Assembly: GCF_000224005.2 (NCBI RefSeq) | Contig: NZ_CP007031.1 | Location: forward strand, 2,013,001 to 2,077,000 | DNA: 64,000 bases | Origin: Marichromatium purpuratum 984 | GTDB lineage: Bacteria; Pseudomonadota; Gammaproteobacteria; Chromatiales; Chromatiaceae | Direction: 5' to 3' | Shown here: positions 1-8,719 of the stretch, piece by piece | Layout of the letters: each line of letters opens with the position of its first letter | Numbering within the stretch: the stretch's first letter is position 1 | Notes under the pieces: generated by a model | Seen by the model: only the letters and a program-made list of their open reading frames with translations | Databases searched by the model: none | Told to the model about the DNA's origin: nothing | Program-made: the position numbers and the translations under genes

Positions 1-2
1 TG

Positions 3-2042
3 CTGAGCGGCGGGCGACGACCCTTGCGCCAGATCCTCCCCTTCCAGTCGACGCTGAAGGCGTTGCACGCGCTCGACACCGGGCTGGCGAGACTCGACGG
101 CATCGGCTGGACGGTGGCCGAGGTCGAGCGCTGCGCCGCACCGCTGCGCACCCTCTCGGCGCGTCACAGCGAGCGATTGCAGACCCAGTTGCGCCCCCAC
201 CTCGAGCGGATCCTCGATGAGGCCGGCTTCACCCCCGACGACCACCGTCAGCGGGTCGCCGCGCACAAGCTGCTCTGTGAGCTGCTCGATGTCATCGAGT
301 ACCGCCGTCACCTGCGTTTCACCGATGTGCGCGACATCGTCGCGCGCAACACCCTGCGCCTGCCCGACCCCGGTCCTCGCGAACTGCTCGGCGGCGATCG
401 TCTGGCGCGCTTCGACCGCGCCGCCGCCCGCGCCCTGCCCGGCCTCTACAAGCCCGGCGAACTCTATATCAAGGGCCTGCAACAGCTCAGTGCGCCGCTC
501 TTCGGCACCCCCGGCGGACGCCTGGCGATGCGCCACCTGCTGCTGCCCTTCGGGCTGGCCTTCCTCGGGCTCAAGACCCTCGACCTGCTCGTCGGCCTGC
601 TCGCACCGCCCGAGAGCCACCCCGAGCTGGCACCGCTGTGGCTGGTCGCCCTGGTGGCAATGATGGTCAACCTCGGCGTCTACACCCGCATTGGCCGGCG
701 GTTCTTCATCGCCCTCTGGCAGGGGCTCGGCACCCTGCTGCGACTGCTGCTGTTCGACGGGTTGCGCCGGTTGCTGCGCTGGCGCCCGGTGGCCAACCTG
801 CTCGCCACCCGCGCCATCCGCGCGCTCGACCACAACCTGCTGCGCCCGCTGCTCACCGGCACCCTGGCGCTGCTGCCGCTGATCGGGCTGGCCAGCCTGG
901 TCGAGGGGCTCGCCATCGAGCCCGGCGCCCCCTTGTTCGGGCTGGCCTTCACCCTCGGCATCCTGATCAACAACACCCCCCTCGGGCGGCGGCTGGTCGA
1001 TCAGACGGTGAGCGCGCTCGGCGGCTTCCTGCGCCGGGTCAACCAGACCCTGGTGATCGGGTTGGTCAAGGCCCTGCTCGACTTCTTCAAGGAATTCACC
1101 CGACGCTTCCAGCAGGGGCTGCACCGCATCGAGGAGCTGCTCAGCCACCATCTCGCCGAGTCCGTGCCCGAGCTGCTGCTCAAGTCGTTGCTGGCGCCGC
1201 TGTGGAACCTGATGCAGTCACTGATCCAGTTCTACGTCACCGTGCTGGTCGAGCCCCAGGTCAACCCGATCAAGCACTTCCCGCTGGTCACCATCGCCCA
1301 CAAACTGCTGCTACCCTTCCTGCCGGCGATCACCGGGGTGCTGGTGGCGCTCACCGAGTCGGTGCTGCCGAAGCTCATCGCCTACCCTTTCGCCACCCTC
1401 ACCGTGCTGCTGCTACCGGGGCTGGCCGGCTTCCTGGTCTGGGAGCTGAAGGAGAACTGGAAGATCTATGCCGCCAACCACCCGTCCTCGGGACCGGGGC
1501 TGGACCCTGGAATCGAGCCGGCGGTGGTCGGCGAGCACGGCGAGCACATGCGCGCGATGCTGCGCCGAGGGATCCACAGCGGCACCCAGCCCAAGGCCTT
1601 CGACCGGCTGCGCCGGGTGCTGCGCGAACAGCTCCGCGACGAGCGCCCGGCACCCTGGCGGGTGCACGAGGCCCAGCGTCGGGTTCATGGCATCGAGCGG
1701 GCGATGCAGCGTTTCTGCGAGCGTGAACTCGCCCACGCGCTACGCCTGCGCAGCACCGAGACCGGCTGCCGCCTGGCGCGGGTCGAGACCCTGGCGCCAC
1801 GCCTGGCGACCAATGCCTGCGCGCTCCGACTCGCGCTCACCCCGGCGACGACGCCACCCACCGCGGTGCACCTCGGCATCGACATCACGCTGCGCGACGG
1901 TCGGTTGCACTACCGCGCCAGCGCCACCGGCGCGCTCGCACAGATCGAGCCGGCGTGCTGGCGCGCCATCGCCGAGGACATCGTGGTCTTCGCCGGGCGG
2001 GCCGGGGCCGAACAGGTGGAGATCCTGCTGCCGCCGGGCTGA
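3..2042 (+). CDS. Large hypothetical multi-pass membrane protein, 5' end probably outside the window
   Basis: I do not recognise this family. The frame is open to the left edge. The first start-like codon seen is a TTG at 24, which would give 672 aa, and no ATG or GTG precedes it, so the true start may lie upstream. The first 160 residues are charged and helical. A block of hydrophobic segments then runs from about residue 170 to 350 (for example LLLPFGLAFLGLKTLDLLVG), with more between 400 and 480. The last 170 residues are soluble and Arg-rich. The stop is 6 bp from the stop of a convergent GTPase gene. A role with the two adjacent GTPases is possible but unproven. Confidence 0.75.
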   Translation: MSGGRRPLRQILPFQSTLKALHALDTGLARLDGIGWTVAEVERCAAPLRTLSARHSERLQTQLRPHLERILDEAGFTPDDHRQRVAAHKLLCELLDVIEYRRHLRFTDVRDIVARNTLRLPDPGPRELLGGDRLARFDRAAARALPGLYKPGELYIKGLQQLSAPLFGTPGGRLAMRHLLLPFGLAFLGLKTLDLLVGLLAPPESHPELAPLWLVALVAMMVNLGVYTRIGRRFFIALWQGLGTLLRLLLFDGLRRLLRWRPVANLLATRAIRALDHNLLRPLLTGTLALLPLIGLASLVEGLAIEPGAPLFGLAFTLGILINNTPLGRRLVDQTVSALGGFLRRVNQTLVIGLVKALLDFFKEFTRRFQQGLHRIEELLSHHLAESVPELLLKSLLAPLWNLMQSLIQFYVTVLVEPQVNPIKHFPLVTIAHKLLLPFLPAITGVLVALTESVLPKLIAYPFATLTVLLLPGLAGFLVWELKENWKIYAANHPSSGPGLDPGIEPAVVGEHGEHMRAMLRRGIHSGTQPKAFDRLRRVLREQLRDERPAPWRVHEAQRRVHGIERAMQRFCERELAHALRLRSTETGCRLARVETLAPRLATNACALRLALTPATTPPTAVHLGIDITLRDGRLHYRASATGALAQIEPACWRAIAEDIVVFAGRAGAEQVEILLPPG

Positions 2043-2048
2043 GGCCGC

Positions 2049-3587
2049 TCAGTCGTCGCGCCCGCCACCCGGCCAGCGCAGCAGGACGCGCCCGGCGTTG
2101 GCGAGCTGGCGGCGCAGCAGGCGCCAATCCTCCCCACCCTGACGCGCGCCACGCACCCGTAGCAGCCGTGCGCGGCTGGCGCGATCGAGCCGCCCGAGCA
2201 GGGCCGACCACAGCGCGTCATCGACGTTGTAGGCCGTCTCGGGCAGCAGCGCCACCGGGACGGCGTCGGCCACCGCGACGGCGAGATCGGCGCTCGCGCG
2301 TTCGAGCGCGGCGCGGATGTTGGCCGCCTTGGGACGAGCGGCGCTGTTGAGATCATAAGGCGGCGCCCACTCGCGCACCGGGCGCAACCGATCGATGTGC
2401 GAGAGCACTAGCAACAGGGGCGGCGCCGGGCGCTCTGGGCGCGCGGCGAGATGGGCGCGCAGGGCATCAAGTCGAGCGCGTTCGGTGGCGCGATCGGGGC
2501 GGTGCGCCGGACTCACCCACAGCAGCATGTCGGCGGTGTCGGCCGCGGCGTGCAGCGCCGCGTCGTCGAACTGCTCCAGCCCGGGGGTGTCGAGTACCAG
2601 CCCCAGCGCCAGACCGTCGCGTTCGAGACGCAGCGGGGTCGGCTCGCGGGTGGTGCCGGGCAAGGCGTCGGTGGCCAGACGCAGGCTGCCGAAGAGCGCA
2701 TTGATCAGGCTCGACTTGCCGGCGTTGGCGCGCCCGAGCACCAGGATGCGCAGCGGCTCGTCGACCTCGGACTCGTGCTCGGAGCGGTCGAGGTCGCGCG
2801 CCGATTCATCAAGGCGCGGCGGCGCCGCACCCGGCGTCTCGTCGAGCGAGAGCCGACCGCTGTAGAGGGCGATGGCGTAATAACCGACCTTGCGCACATA
2901 CTCGCGCAGCACCCAGGCATAGAGCTCGTCGCGCGCCAGCGCATAGCCGCGACTGCGTAGCCGCGACAGCGCCTCGGCGAGCAACGCGCTGGTCGGACTG
3001 GCCACCCAGCGCCCGGCGCGATAGAGCCCGTAGAGACGCTCGGCAAACCCCTTCCAGCGATAGAGCCGCGCCAGCATGCCGAGGGTGAGGGTGTGGCTGA
3101 AGGGGATCTGCTCGGTCACGCTGAGACGCAGGTCGTGGCTGGCGCGCTCGATCACCAACAGGGCATGCGGCAGGGTCAGCTCGAGCAGCGGCTGCTCGAC
3201 CTCGGGATGGAAATGACGGGCGACCCGCTCCAGGGTCTGCTGGCCGAGCAGCCCCAGACGCATGCCCTCGCCCAGCGGCCAGTCCTCCGGGCGCAGCTCG
3301 GCGAGTTGCTGCTCGACCACCGCCCAGGCGTCGACCGCGCCCGGGGTCCAGTCGGGGTCGGGGCCGGTGTGGGCCGCGGCCAGACAGACGCGCTCACGCC
3401 GCGCCGCGAGCAGCATCAGCCCGTGCCCGAGCAGCACGCAGAGCGCCCCGCCGAGGAGCCAGTAGAACACCATGCCCTGCTGATAGAGCCACCAGCCACC
3501 GGCGAGCAGCAACGCCAGCGGTGGCAGCGCCCAGAACGCCAGCGCCAGCGCGCGCCAGCGCCCCACCCAGCGCAACAGCGGATTCAT
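2049..3587 (-). CDS. Membrane-anchored GTPase (50S-binding/Era-like G domain)
   Basis: The protein is 512 aa. Two N-terminal membrane segments (about residues 12-32 and 40-62) are followed by a roughly 200-residue helical region and then a G domain. The P-loop GRANAGKSS lies at about 285-293, G3 is DTPG, and a likely G4 is SHID (the canonical form is NKxD). The start was chosen at the ATG at 3587, because it overlaps the upstream stop as ATGA and leaves the hydrophobic anchor at the N terminus; the longer open frame to 3752 lies inside the upstream gene. The gene is translationally coupled to the second GTPase, so the two probably work together at the inner membrane. The target process is unknown. 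Confidence 0.85.
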   Translation of the reverse strand: MNPLLRWVGRWRALALAFWALPPLALLLAGGWWLYQQGMVFYWLLGGALCVLLGHGLMLLAARRERVCLAAAHTGPDPDWTPGAVDAWAVVEQQLAELRPEDWPLGEGMRLGLLGQQTLERVARHFHPEVEQPLLELTLPHALLVIERASHDLRLSVTEQIPFSHTLTLGMLARLYRWKGFAERLYGLYRAGRWVASPTSALLAEALSRLRSRGYALARDELYAWVLREYVRKVGYYAIALYSGRLSLDETPGAAPPRLDESARDLDRSEHESEVDEPLRILVLGRANAGKSSLINALFGSLRLATDALPGTTREPTPLRLERDGLALGLVLDTPGLEQFDDAALHAAADTADMLLWVSPAHRPDRATERARLDALRAHLAARPERPAPPLLLVLSHIDRLRPVREWAPPYDLNSAARPKAANIRAALERASADLAVAVADAVPVALLPETAYNVDDALWSALLGRLDRASRARLLRVRGARQGGEDWRLLRRQLANAGRVLLRWPGGGRDD

Positions 3588-4816
3588 CGCCGCCCCCGAC
3601 CGACCAGCGCCCGTCCGCGCTCGAGCTCGGCGGCGAAGCGCGCGCGCAGCGCCCGCGCCTGGGTCTCGACGCCGTGACGACGATCGTTGAAATAGGCCCC
3701 GGCGGCCTTGCCCAGGGCATAGGTGGTGGCGCCGCTCGCGCTCGCCCCCCACAGCGCGCCGAGCGTCTGGCCGAGTCCGGGCACCAGCTTGACCAGGGCG
3801 CGCCCGGCGGCATGGGTGGCATAGGCCGCACCCACGCCGATGCCGAGCAGACCGAGGAACTCACTGATCTCGCGCCGTGACCAGGGCTGGCCGTAGAGCG
3901 CAGCGAGGCTCTGCAACAGCTTGGCCTGGATCGCCGGCACCCCGACCAGGTCGACCGCCGGCAGCGCACCGACCCCGGCCGCGGTCAGGGCATAGCCGAC
4001 GATGTGCGGATGGGCGCTGCGCGCGAACAGGTCGCGCACCTCGGGATCGGCCCGCAGCAGCTCGGTCAGACGCAGGCTGGAGACCCCGTCGAGCGCCGAC
4101 CACAGCGCCTCGATACCGTAGTCCGGTGGCGCGAAGCCGTCCTCCGGCAGGGTCAGGTCGATCGCCACCCAGCGCACCTCGGCCGTCCCCGGCAGCTCGC
4201 CGAGCGCGTCGCGTTGGGCACGCAGCGCGCGGACCAGATCGTTCGGCAGGTCCATCGGCCAGGGGTCGTGGTCGAACGGATAGGGTGTCGGGTGCGGATC
4301 GGTGACCCGCGCATAGAGTTCGTGCAACCCGGTCTGGGCGACCACCACCGGCCACTCGGGGTGGCGCCGACGGACCTCGCGCAGCACCTCGAGCACTGCC
4401 TGCTGATTGGGATCGGCGACCTTCATCACCGCCAGCAGCAGGTGCGACTGCGACTCGCAGAAGCGGATGTCCTCGGCCGGGTCGTAGTCGATCTCGCCGA
4501 GCCCGCGGGTGTCGAGGAAGCGCACCAACGGCAGCTCGGCGGGGAAATCGTAGAGCCGCGCGGTCCTGGTACAGGGACGGAAGCCGTCGCCGACCGCGGC
4601 GGCGCTGCTCGCCGTGAGCGTGCGCACGATCGAGCTCTTGCCCGACTGGGTCTTGCCCACCAGCCACACCACCGGCGGCGGATGGCGCTCGCGCGCCGCG
4701 GCCAGGGTGCGCGCGAGCGCCGCCTCGTCGACCCTGGGGTCGAGCAGCACCTCGCGCACACGCCGCCAGCGCGCGCGCCAGCCCTCGCCGTCCTGTCGAT
4801 CCGATGACTCGGTCAT
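3584..4816 (-). CDS. GTPase with C-terminal DUF697/YcjF-like hydrophobic domain
   Basis: The protein is 410 aa. The P-loop GKTQSGKSS is at about residues 54-62 and a G3-like DTRG sits near residue 100. The C-terminal 150 residues are Gly/Ala-rich and hydrophobic (for example GLLGIGVGAAYATHAAGRAL), resembling the DUF697 domain found with HSR1-type GTPases. The start is the ATG at 4816 with GAGGTGG just upstream; a GTG at 4822 is in frame but lies inside that ribosome binding site. The gene is first of a two-gene operon (ATGA junction with the next). An array of 13 heptamers begins 16 bp upstream of the start. Function is inferred only from the domains. Confidence 0.85.
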   Translation of the reverse strand: MTESSDRQDGEGWRARWRRVREVLLDPRVDEAALARTLAAARERHPPPVVWLVGKTQSGKSSIVRTLTASSAAAVGDGFRPCTRTARLYDFPAELPLVRFLDTRGLGEIDYDPAEDIRFCESQSHLLLAVMKVADPNQQAVLEVLREVRRRHPEWPVVVAQTGLHELYARVTDPHPTPYPFDHDPWPMDLPNDLVRALRAQRDALGELPGTAEVRWVAIDLTLPEDGFAPPDYGIEALWSALDGVSSLRLTELLRADPEVRDLFARSAHPHIVGYALTAAGVGALPAVDLVGVPAIQAKLLQSLAALYGQPWSRREISEFLGLLGIGVGAAYATHAAGRALVKLVPGLGQTLGALWGASASGATTYALGKAAGAYFNDRRHGVETQARALRARFAAELERGRALVGRGRR

Positions 4817-4832
4817 GACCACCTCGTTACCG

Positions 4833-4923
4833 CTACCAGCTACCAGCTACCAGCTACCAGCTACCAGCTACCAGCTACCAGCTACCAGCTACCAGCTACC
4901 AGCTACCAGCTACCAGCTACCAG
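4833..4923 (+). repeat. Perfect heptanucleotide array, 13 x CTACCAG
   Basis: There are thirteen exact tandem copies of CTACCAG (CTGGTAG on the minus strand), ending where GGGGGATTGAACCGC begins. The unit belongs to a CTGGNNN heptamer family that recurs at 5114-5141, 5259-5314 and 23502-23662. It is probably non-coding, because a 7-bp unit shifts frame every copy. It lies directly upstream of the GTPase gene pair. Confidence 0.97.
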
Positions 4924-4928
4924 GGGGA

Positions 4929-4960
4929 TTGAACCGCGAAGGCGCGAAGGACGCAAAGGG
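4929..4960 (+). repeat. Dispersed repeat copy A (TGAACCGCNAAGRCGCNAAG type)
   Basis: The stretch reads TTGAACCGCGAAGGCGCG followed by AAGGACGCAAAGGG. Two related copies lie in the second repeat hub, one at 23660-23690 and one, in opposite orientation, split by the IS element at 23781-23806 and 24721-24733. As at 23660, it immediately follows a heptamer array. Confidence 0.8.
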
Positions 4961-5010
4961 ATTCGATGTTGCGCGATGCCGAAGGGCGCCCAACGGAAGC
5001 TGGTGGCGCT

Positions 5011-5141
5011 CAGCGTCCAGCCACCAGCCGACAGCCGCCAGTGGGGAGGGTCGGCGCCGATGATGGCGACAGCGGCTGATGTCCTGCGGCGACGGTGGGA
5101 GGAAGAGCGCCCACTGGGAGCTGGGAGCTGGGAGCTGGCCA
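5011..5141 (+). repeat. Duplicated ~125-bp element, copy 1
   Basis: This is near-identical to 5157-5286, with a period of 146 bp. The left arm (CAGCGTCCAGCCACCAGCCG onward) is built of CTGGNNN-type heptamers when read on the minus strand. The right arm carries three CTGGGAG units on the plus strand (5114-5134) followed by CTGGCCA. Both arms start with CCCACTGG when read outward, so the element is an imperfect inverted repeat around a centre of about 65 bp. Confidence 0.8.
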
Positions 5142-5156
5142 CTGCTGGGACTCTTT

Positions 5157-5314
5157 CAGCGTCCAGCCACCAGCCGACAGCCGCCAGTGGGGAGGTTCGG
5201 CGTCGATGATGGTGGCGCGGTTGATGTCCAGCGGCGACGGCGGGAGGAAGAACGCCCACTGGGAGCTGGGAGCTGGGAGCTGGCCGCTGGCCGCTGGCCG
5301 CTGGCGACTGACCG
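5157..5314 (+). repeat. Duplicated ~125-bp element, copy 2, with extended heptamer tail
   Basis: This is the second copy of the 5011-5141 element, diverged by scattered substitutions and small indels in the centre. Its right arm is eight in-phase heptamers at 5259-5314: three CTGGGAG, three CTGGCCG, then CTGGCGA and CTGACCG. The last two match the end of the 23502-23662 array (CTGGCGA, CTGATCG). No gene is seen in 4817-5488 apart from these repeats. Confidence 0.8.
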
Positions 5315-5322
5315 CACGGTCT

Positions 5323-5351
5323 GGCATCCGCGTCCGGCTGTGTAATAATGC
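5323..5351 (+). promoter_or_regulatory. Possible sigma70 promoter upstream of trhA
   Basis: CTGGCA, then about 16 bp, then TAATAAT (5342-5348) gives a reasonable -35/-10 pair in an otherwise GC-rich gap. It lies about 140 bp before the trhA start and just after the last heptamer. This is sequence resemblance only. Confidence 0.35.
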
Positions 5352-5488
5352 AATCGCACTCAGCCACTCCCTCCTCGGCCCGTCATCCTCCACGTCCAGG
5401 CACGGCCGCCGGGATGGTGTCGAACCATGTCTCATCGCGACGACCACGCGCCTCGCGAGGTCATCAGCGCCACAGTTAAGGGTGAATC

Positions 5489-6103
5489 GTGTACGCAGGA
5501 GAACGCTTCAACAGCATCACACATCTGGTGGGCGCGGTGCTCGCCCTGATCGGGGTCACCGTGATGATCACCCTCGCCAGCACCGAGGGCGGCGCGGTAC
5601 GGATCTCGAGCCTGACCATCTATGGGGTCACGCTGTTTCTGCTCTATCTGTTCTCGACCCTTTATCACAGCCTGCGCGGACGCGCCAAGCAGATCTTCCG
5701 CATGCTCGATCATCATGCGATCTATCTGCTGATCGCGGGCACCTACACCCCCTTCACCCTGCTCGCACTGCAGGGCAGCGTCGGTTGGTGGCTGTTCAGC
5801 GCGGTCTGGGGGCTGGCGGTGATCGGCATGATCCTCGAATCGCTGCCGCGCAAGGGCGCACGGGTGCTGCCGATCCTGATCTATCTGGCGATGGGCTGGC
5901 TGGTGGTGTTCGCGCTCGATCCGCTGATCGCGGCGCTACCCAAGGCGGGATTCTGGTGGCTGCTCGCCGGGGGGCTCTTCTACACCGTGGGCGTGGTCTT
6001 CTACGTCCTCGACGATCGCTTCCCCTGGTGTCACGGCATCTGGCATCTGTTCGTGCTCGCCGGCAGCATCAGTCACTACTTCACCATCCTGCTCTACCTA
6101 TGA
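5489..6103 (+). CDS. trhA: Hemolysin III / PAQR family membrane protein TrhA
   Basis: The 204-aa protein has seven predicted membrane segments and the family signatures: an N-terminal GERFNSITHLVGAVLAL helix with conserved His, STLYHSLRG near residue 55, DHHAIYLLIAGTYTP near 75, and a C-terminal HGIWHLFVLAGS. PAQR proteins of this bacterial branch are linked to membrane fluidity homeostasis; the old name hemolysin III is historical. The start is the GTG at 5489, with AAGGGTGA just upstream. It overlaps slyX by 4 bp (ATGA), so the two are cotranslated. Confidence 0.93.
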   Translation: MYAGERFNSITHLVGAVLALIGVTVMITLASTEGGAVRISSLTIYGVTLFLLYLFSTLYHSLRGRAKQIFRMLDHHAIYLLIAGTYTPFTLLALQGSVGWWLFSAVWGLAVIGMILESLPRKGARVLPILIYLAMGWLVVFALDPLIAALPKAGFWWLLAGGLFYTVGVVFYVLDDRFPWCHGIWHLFVLAGSISHYFTILLYL

Positions 6104-6333
6104 CCGAGATTACACCCCAGGACGAGGCCATCACCGAGCTGCAGCTGCGCCTGACCTATCAGGAAGACGACCTCAAGCAGCTCAACGCGGTGGTGACCCG
6201 TCAGCAGACCGAGATCGACACACTGCGCGAGGAACTCGCCAAGATGCGCGCCTGGATCACCTCAGCGCTCAGCGCACGCGACGATCAGACGGGTGGCGCG
6301 CCCACCGACGAGCCGCCACCGCCGCACTACTGA
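6100..6333 (+). CDS. slyX: SlyX family protein
   Basis: This is a 77-aa protein whose body is one coiled coil (ELQLRLTYQEDDLKQLN and on, residues 11-50), followed by a Pro-rich tail ending PPPPHY as in other SlyX proteins. Its biochemical role is not known. The start ATG overlaps the trhA stop as ATGA. Confidence 0.92.
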   Translation: MTEITPQDEAITELQLRLTYQEDDLKQLNAVVTRQQTEIDTLREELAKMRAWITSALSARDDQTGGAPTDEPPPPHY

Positions 6334-6342
6334 TCGCCCCGC

Positions 6343-7173
6343 TCAGCCCCGGCGCCGTGGTCCGCCGCCCGGACCACGGCGCGGCGGGCGCGACGGCGCC
6401 ATGCCGACGAGGGTCAACAAACCGTTGAGTTCCTGCTCGTCGAGCGCTCGCCAGTTCCCCGGGAACAGCCGCCGACCAAGTTCGATGTTGCCGTAGCGCA
6501 CCCGGATCAGTCGGCTGACGGTCAGCCCCGCCGCCTCCCACAGCCGCCGCACCTCGCGGTTGCGCCCCTCATGCAACACCACGTGATACCAGCGGTTGGC
6601 GCCGCTGCCGCCGCGCGACTCGATATGGTCGAAGCGCGCCGGACCGTCCTCCAGCTCGATGCCCTGGGTGAGCTGGGCCAGCGTCTCCTGGCTCGGCTCG
6701 CCGAGGATACGTGTCGCGTACTCGCGCTCGAGCTCACGCGAGGGGTGCATCAGCCGGTTGGCCAGCTCGCCATCGGTGGTGAACAGGATCAGCCCGGAGG
6801 TGTTGATGTCGAGCCGCCCGACGGCGATCCAGCGCCCCTGCTTGGGACGTGGCAGCCGACGGAACACCGTGGCGCGCTCCTCGGGGTCGCGCCGGGTGAC
6901 CACCTCGCCTTCGGGCTTGTGGTAGACGATCACCTGGCGCTCGATGTCGCGCTGACGCTGCAGCCGCACGTCGCGCCCGTCGACGCGGATACGGTCGGCG
7001 CGGGTGGCGCGATCGCCGAGCGTGGCCAGCTCGCCGTTGACGCGCACCCGCCCGGCAGTGATCCAGCCCTCGATCTCGCGGCGCGAACCGAGACCGGCCT
7101 CGGCGAGCAGCTTCTGCAGCCGCACCGGCTCTTCCTGTGGCACCCGAGGACCCGGGCGTCGGTCATTCTTCAT
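6343..7173 (-). CDS. rluB: 23S rRNA pseudouridine synthase RluB
   Basis: The 276-aa enzyme is expected to isomerise one uridine of 23S rRNA (U2605 in E. coli). An S4 RNA-binding domain (VRLQKLLAEAGLGSRREIE, about residues 17-75) is followed by the RsuA/RluB-type catalytic domain with the aspartate motif GRLDINTSGLILFT near residue 110. The C terminus is an Arg/Gly/Pro-rich tail. The start is the ATG at 7173, which leaves 11 bp overlapping scpB; the longer frame to 7353 is only scpB read in another frame. It is the last gene of the rnm-to-rluB operon. Confidence 0.95.
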   Translation of the reverse strand: MKNDRRPGPRVPQEEPVRLQKLLAEAGLGSRREIEGWITAGRVRVNGELATLGDRATRADRIRVDGRDVRLQRQRDIERQVIVYHKPEGEVVTRRDPEERATVFRRLPRPKQGRWIAVGRLDINTSGLILFTTDGELANRLMHPSRELEREYATRILGEPSQETLAQLTQGIELEDGPARFDHIESRGGSGANRWYHVVLHEGRNREVRRLWEAAGLTVSRLIRVRYGNIELGRRLFPGNWRALDEQELNGLLTLVGMAPSRPPRRGPGGGPRRRG

Positions 7174-7795
7174 CGTTGTGTTGCTCCGGGACCGCACGCG
7201 CGGTCTCCTGGGACGTGGAATGGGGTTGGGGCGGCGCCTCGAGCGCCAGCTCCTCGTTGAACAATAGCTCCGGTTCGCGGATCTCGGCCAAGGGCGGCAG
7301 CTCGTTGAGCGAGCGCAGCCCGAAGTAGTCGAGAAAGCGTCGGGTGGTGGCATAGAGCGCCGGCCGACCGGGGACGTCGCGATGCCCCACCACCCGCACC
7401 CACTCGCGCTCGAGCAGGGTACGGATGATGTTGGTGCTGACCGAGACGCCGCGGATCTCCTCGATCTCGCCCCGGGTGATCGGCTGACGATAGACGATCA
7501 GCGCCAGGGTCTCGAGCAGCGCGCGCGAGTAACGCGGCGCGCGCTCCTCCCACAGCCGCCCGACCCAGGGGGCGAGTTCGGCGCGCACCTGCACGCGCCA
7601 GCCGCTGGCGACCTCGACCAGGGCGATGCCGCGCTCGGCATAGTCCTCGGCAAGCTCGACCAGGACGCGATCGAGCGCCCCGCGCGCGGGGCGCTCGTGG
7701 TCCTCGAACAGTTGCAGCAACCGCTCGCTGCTCACCGGGGCATCGGCGGCGAACAGCGCCGCCTCGACGATCTGTTTAAGCCGCTGTGGCGTCAT
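7163..7795 (-). CDS. scpB: SMC-Scp complex subunit ScpB
   Basis: This 210-aa winged-helix kleisin partner acts with ScpA and SMC in chromosome organisation. The protein has the usual paired winged helices (LKQIVEAALFAADAPVS at the start, SRALLETLALIVYRQPITRG near residue 90) and a conserved STNIIRTLLEREWVRVVGHR segment. It overlaps scpA by 20 bp upstream and rluB by 11 bp downstream. The C-terminal Glu-rich tail is variable in the family. Confidence 0.95.
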   Translation of the reverse strand: MTPQRLKQIVEAALFAADAPVSSERLLQLFEDHERPARGALDRVLVELAEDYAERGIALVEVASGWRVQVRAELAPWVGRLWEERAPRYSRALLETLALIVYRQPITRGEIEEIRGVSVSTNIIRTLLEREWVRVVGHRDVPGRPALYATTRRFLDYFGLRSLNELPPLAEIREPELLFNEELALEAPPQPHSTSQETARAVPEQHNDEE

Positions 7796-8681
7796 CGTGT
7801 TCCTGGCTCTCGTCGGCGCCGCTGTCGCGCAGCCGGACGTGGATCGGGGCGAAGGGCTCGGGCTGGACCAGCTCCAGGGTCGCGCTCTTGACCAGCTCGA
7901 GCACCGCGAGGAAGGTCACCACCGCGCCGGCGCGGCCCTCGGTGAGATCGAACAGCTCGGTGAAGCGGCGGAAACCACCGCCACCGAGCCGTTCGAGCAC
8001 CATCGACATGCGCTCGCGCAGCGACAGCGACTCACGCTCGACCCGGTGACTGACATAGAGATCGGCCCGTGCCAGCACCGCGCGCAGCGCGCCGATCAGC
8101 TCGTCGAGTTCGACCGGCGGCGGCAACCGACGGATCTCGGTCGGCGGCAGCTCGGCGGCAACCGGGAAGAGGTCGCGCTCGAGTCGCGGCAGGGCATCGA
8201 TCGCCTGCGCGGCGCGCTTGAAACGCTCGTACTCGAGCAACCGGCGCACCAGCTCGGCGCGCGGGTCGAGGTCGCCCTCCTCGTCCTCGGCGGCGACCGG
8301 GCGTGGCAGCAGCATGCGCGACTTGATCTCGGCGAGCATCGCAGCCATCAGCAGATACTCAGCGGCGAGTTCCAGACGCAGCTCGCTCATCAGCTCGACG
8401 TACTCCATGTACTGCGCGGTGATGTCGGCGATGGGGATGTCGAGGATGTCGAGGTTCTGACGCTTGATCAGATAGAGCAGCAGGTCGAGCGGTCCCTCGA
8501 AGGTCTCGAGAAAGACCTCCAGCGCGTCGGGCGGGATGTAGAGATCCTGCGGCAGCGTCAAGACCGGCGTCCCCCGGATCAGGGCGAGGGGCGCACCCGC
8601 CTCCCCGCCACCCTCAGCGGGCAGCGGGGCAGACGAGACGCCCGTACGCGGACACGCCTCTCCTGCTCGATCCATGGTCAT
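7776..8681 (-). CDS. scpA: Segregation and condensation protein ScpA
   Basis: The 301-aa kleisin of the SMC-ScpAB complex. The N-terminal signature ETFEGPLDLLLYLIKRQNLD lies near residue 50, followed by the long helix LAAEYLLMAAMLAEIKSRML. A C-terminal winged helix ends in the region overlapping scpB. The first about 35 residues before the conserved part are low complexity; ATG codons at 8681 and 8675 are both possible, and neither has a strong ribosome binding site. Neighbours and overlap with scpB are typical of the family. Confidence 0.94.
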   Translation of the reverse strand: MTMDRAGEACPRTGVSSAPLPAEGGGEAGAPLALIRGTPVLTLPQDLYIPPDALEVFLETFEGPLDLLLYLIKRQNLDILDIPIADITAQYMEYVELMSELRLELAAEYLLMAAMLAEIKSRMLLPRPVAAEDEEGDLDPRAELVRRLLEYERFKRAAQAIDALPRLERDLFPVAAELPPTEIRRLPPPVELDELIGALRAVLARADLYVSHRVERESLSLRERMSMVLERLGGGGFRRFTELFDLTEGRAGAVVTFLAVLELVKSATLELVQPEPFAPIHVRLRDSGADESQEHDDATAA

Positions 8682-8719
8682 CCGATCGACGTGCGCGCTG
8701 GCGCGTGACCGGGGGCGGT

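Noticed and set aside
4833-5314. Possible CRISPR array or satellite DNA in the first repeat hub.
   Set aside because: The repeats are directly adjacent heptamers without unique spacers, and no cas genes are present.
5095-6333. A 412-codon frame ending in SlyX.
   Set aside because: The upstream part runs through the repeats and through trhA in the wrong frame. SlyX starts at 6100 with an ATGA junction.
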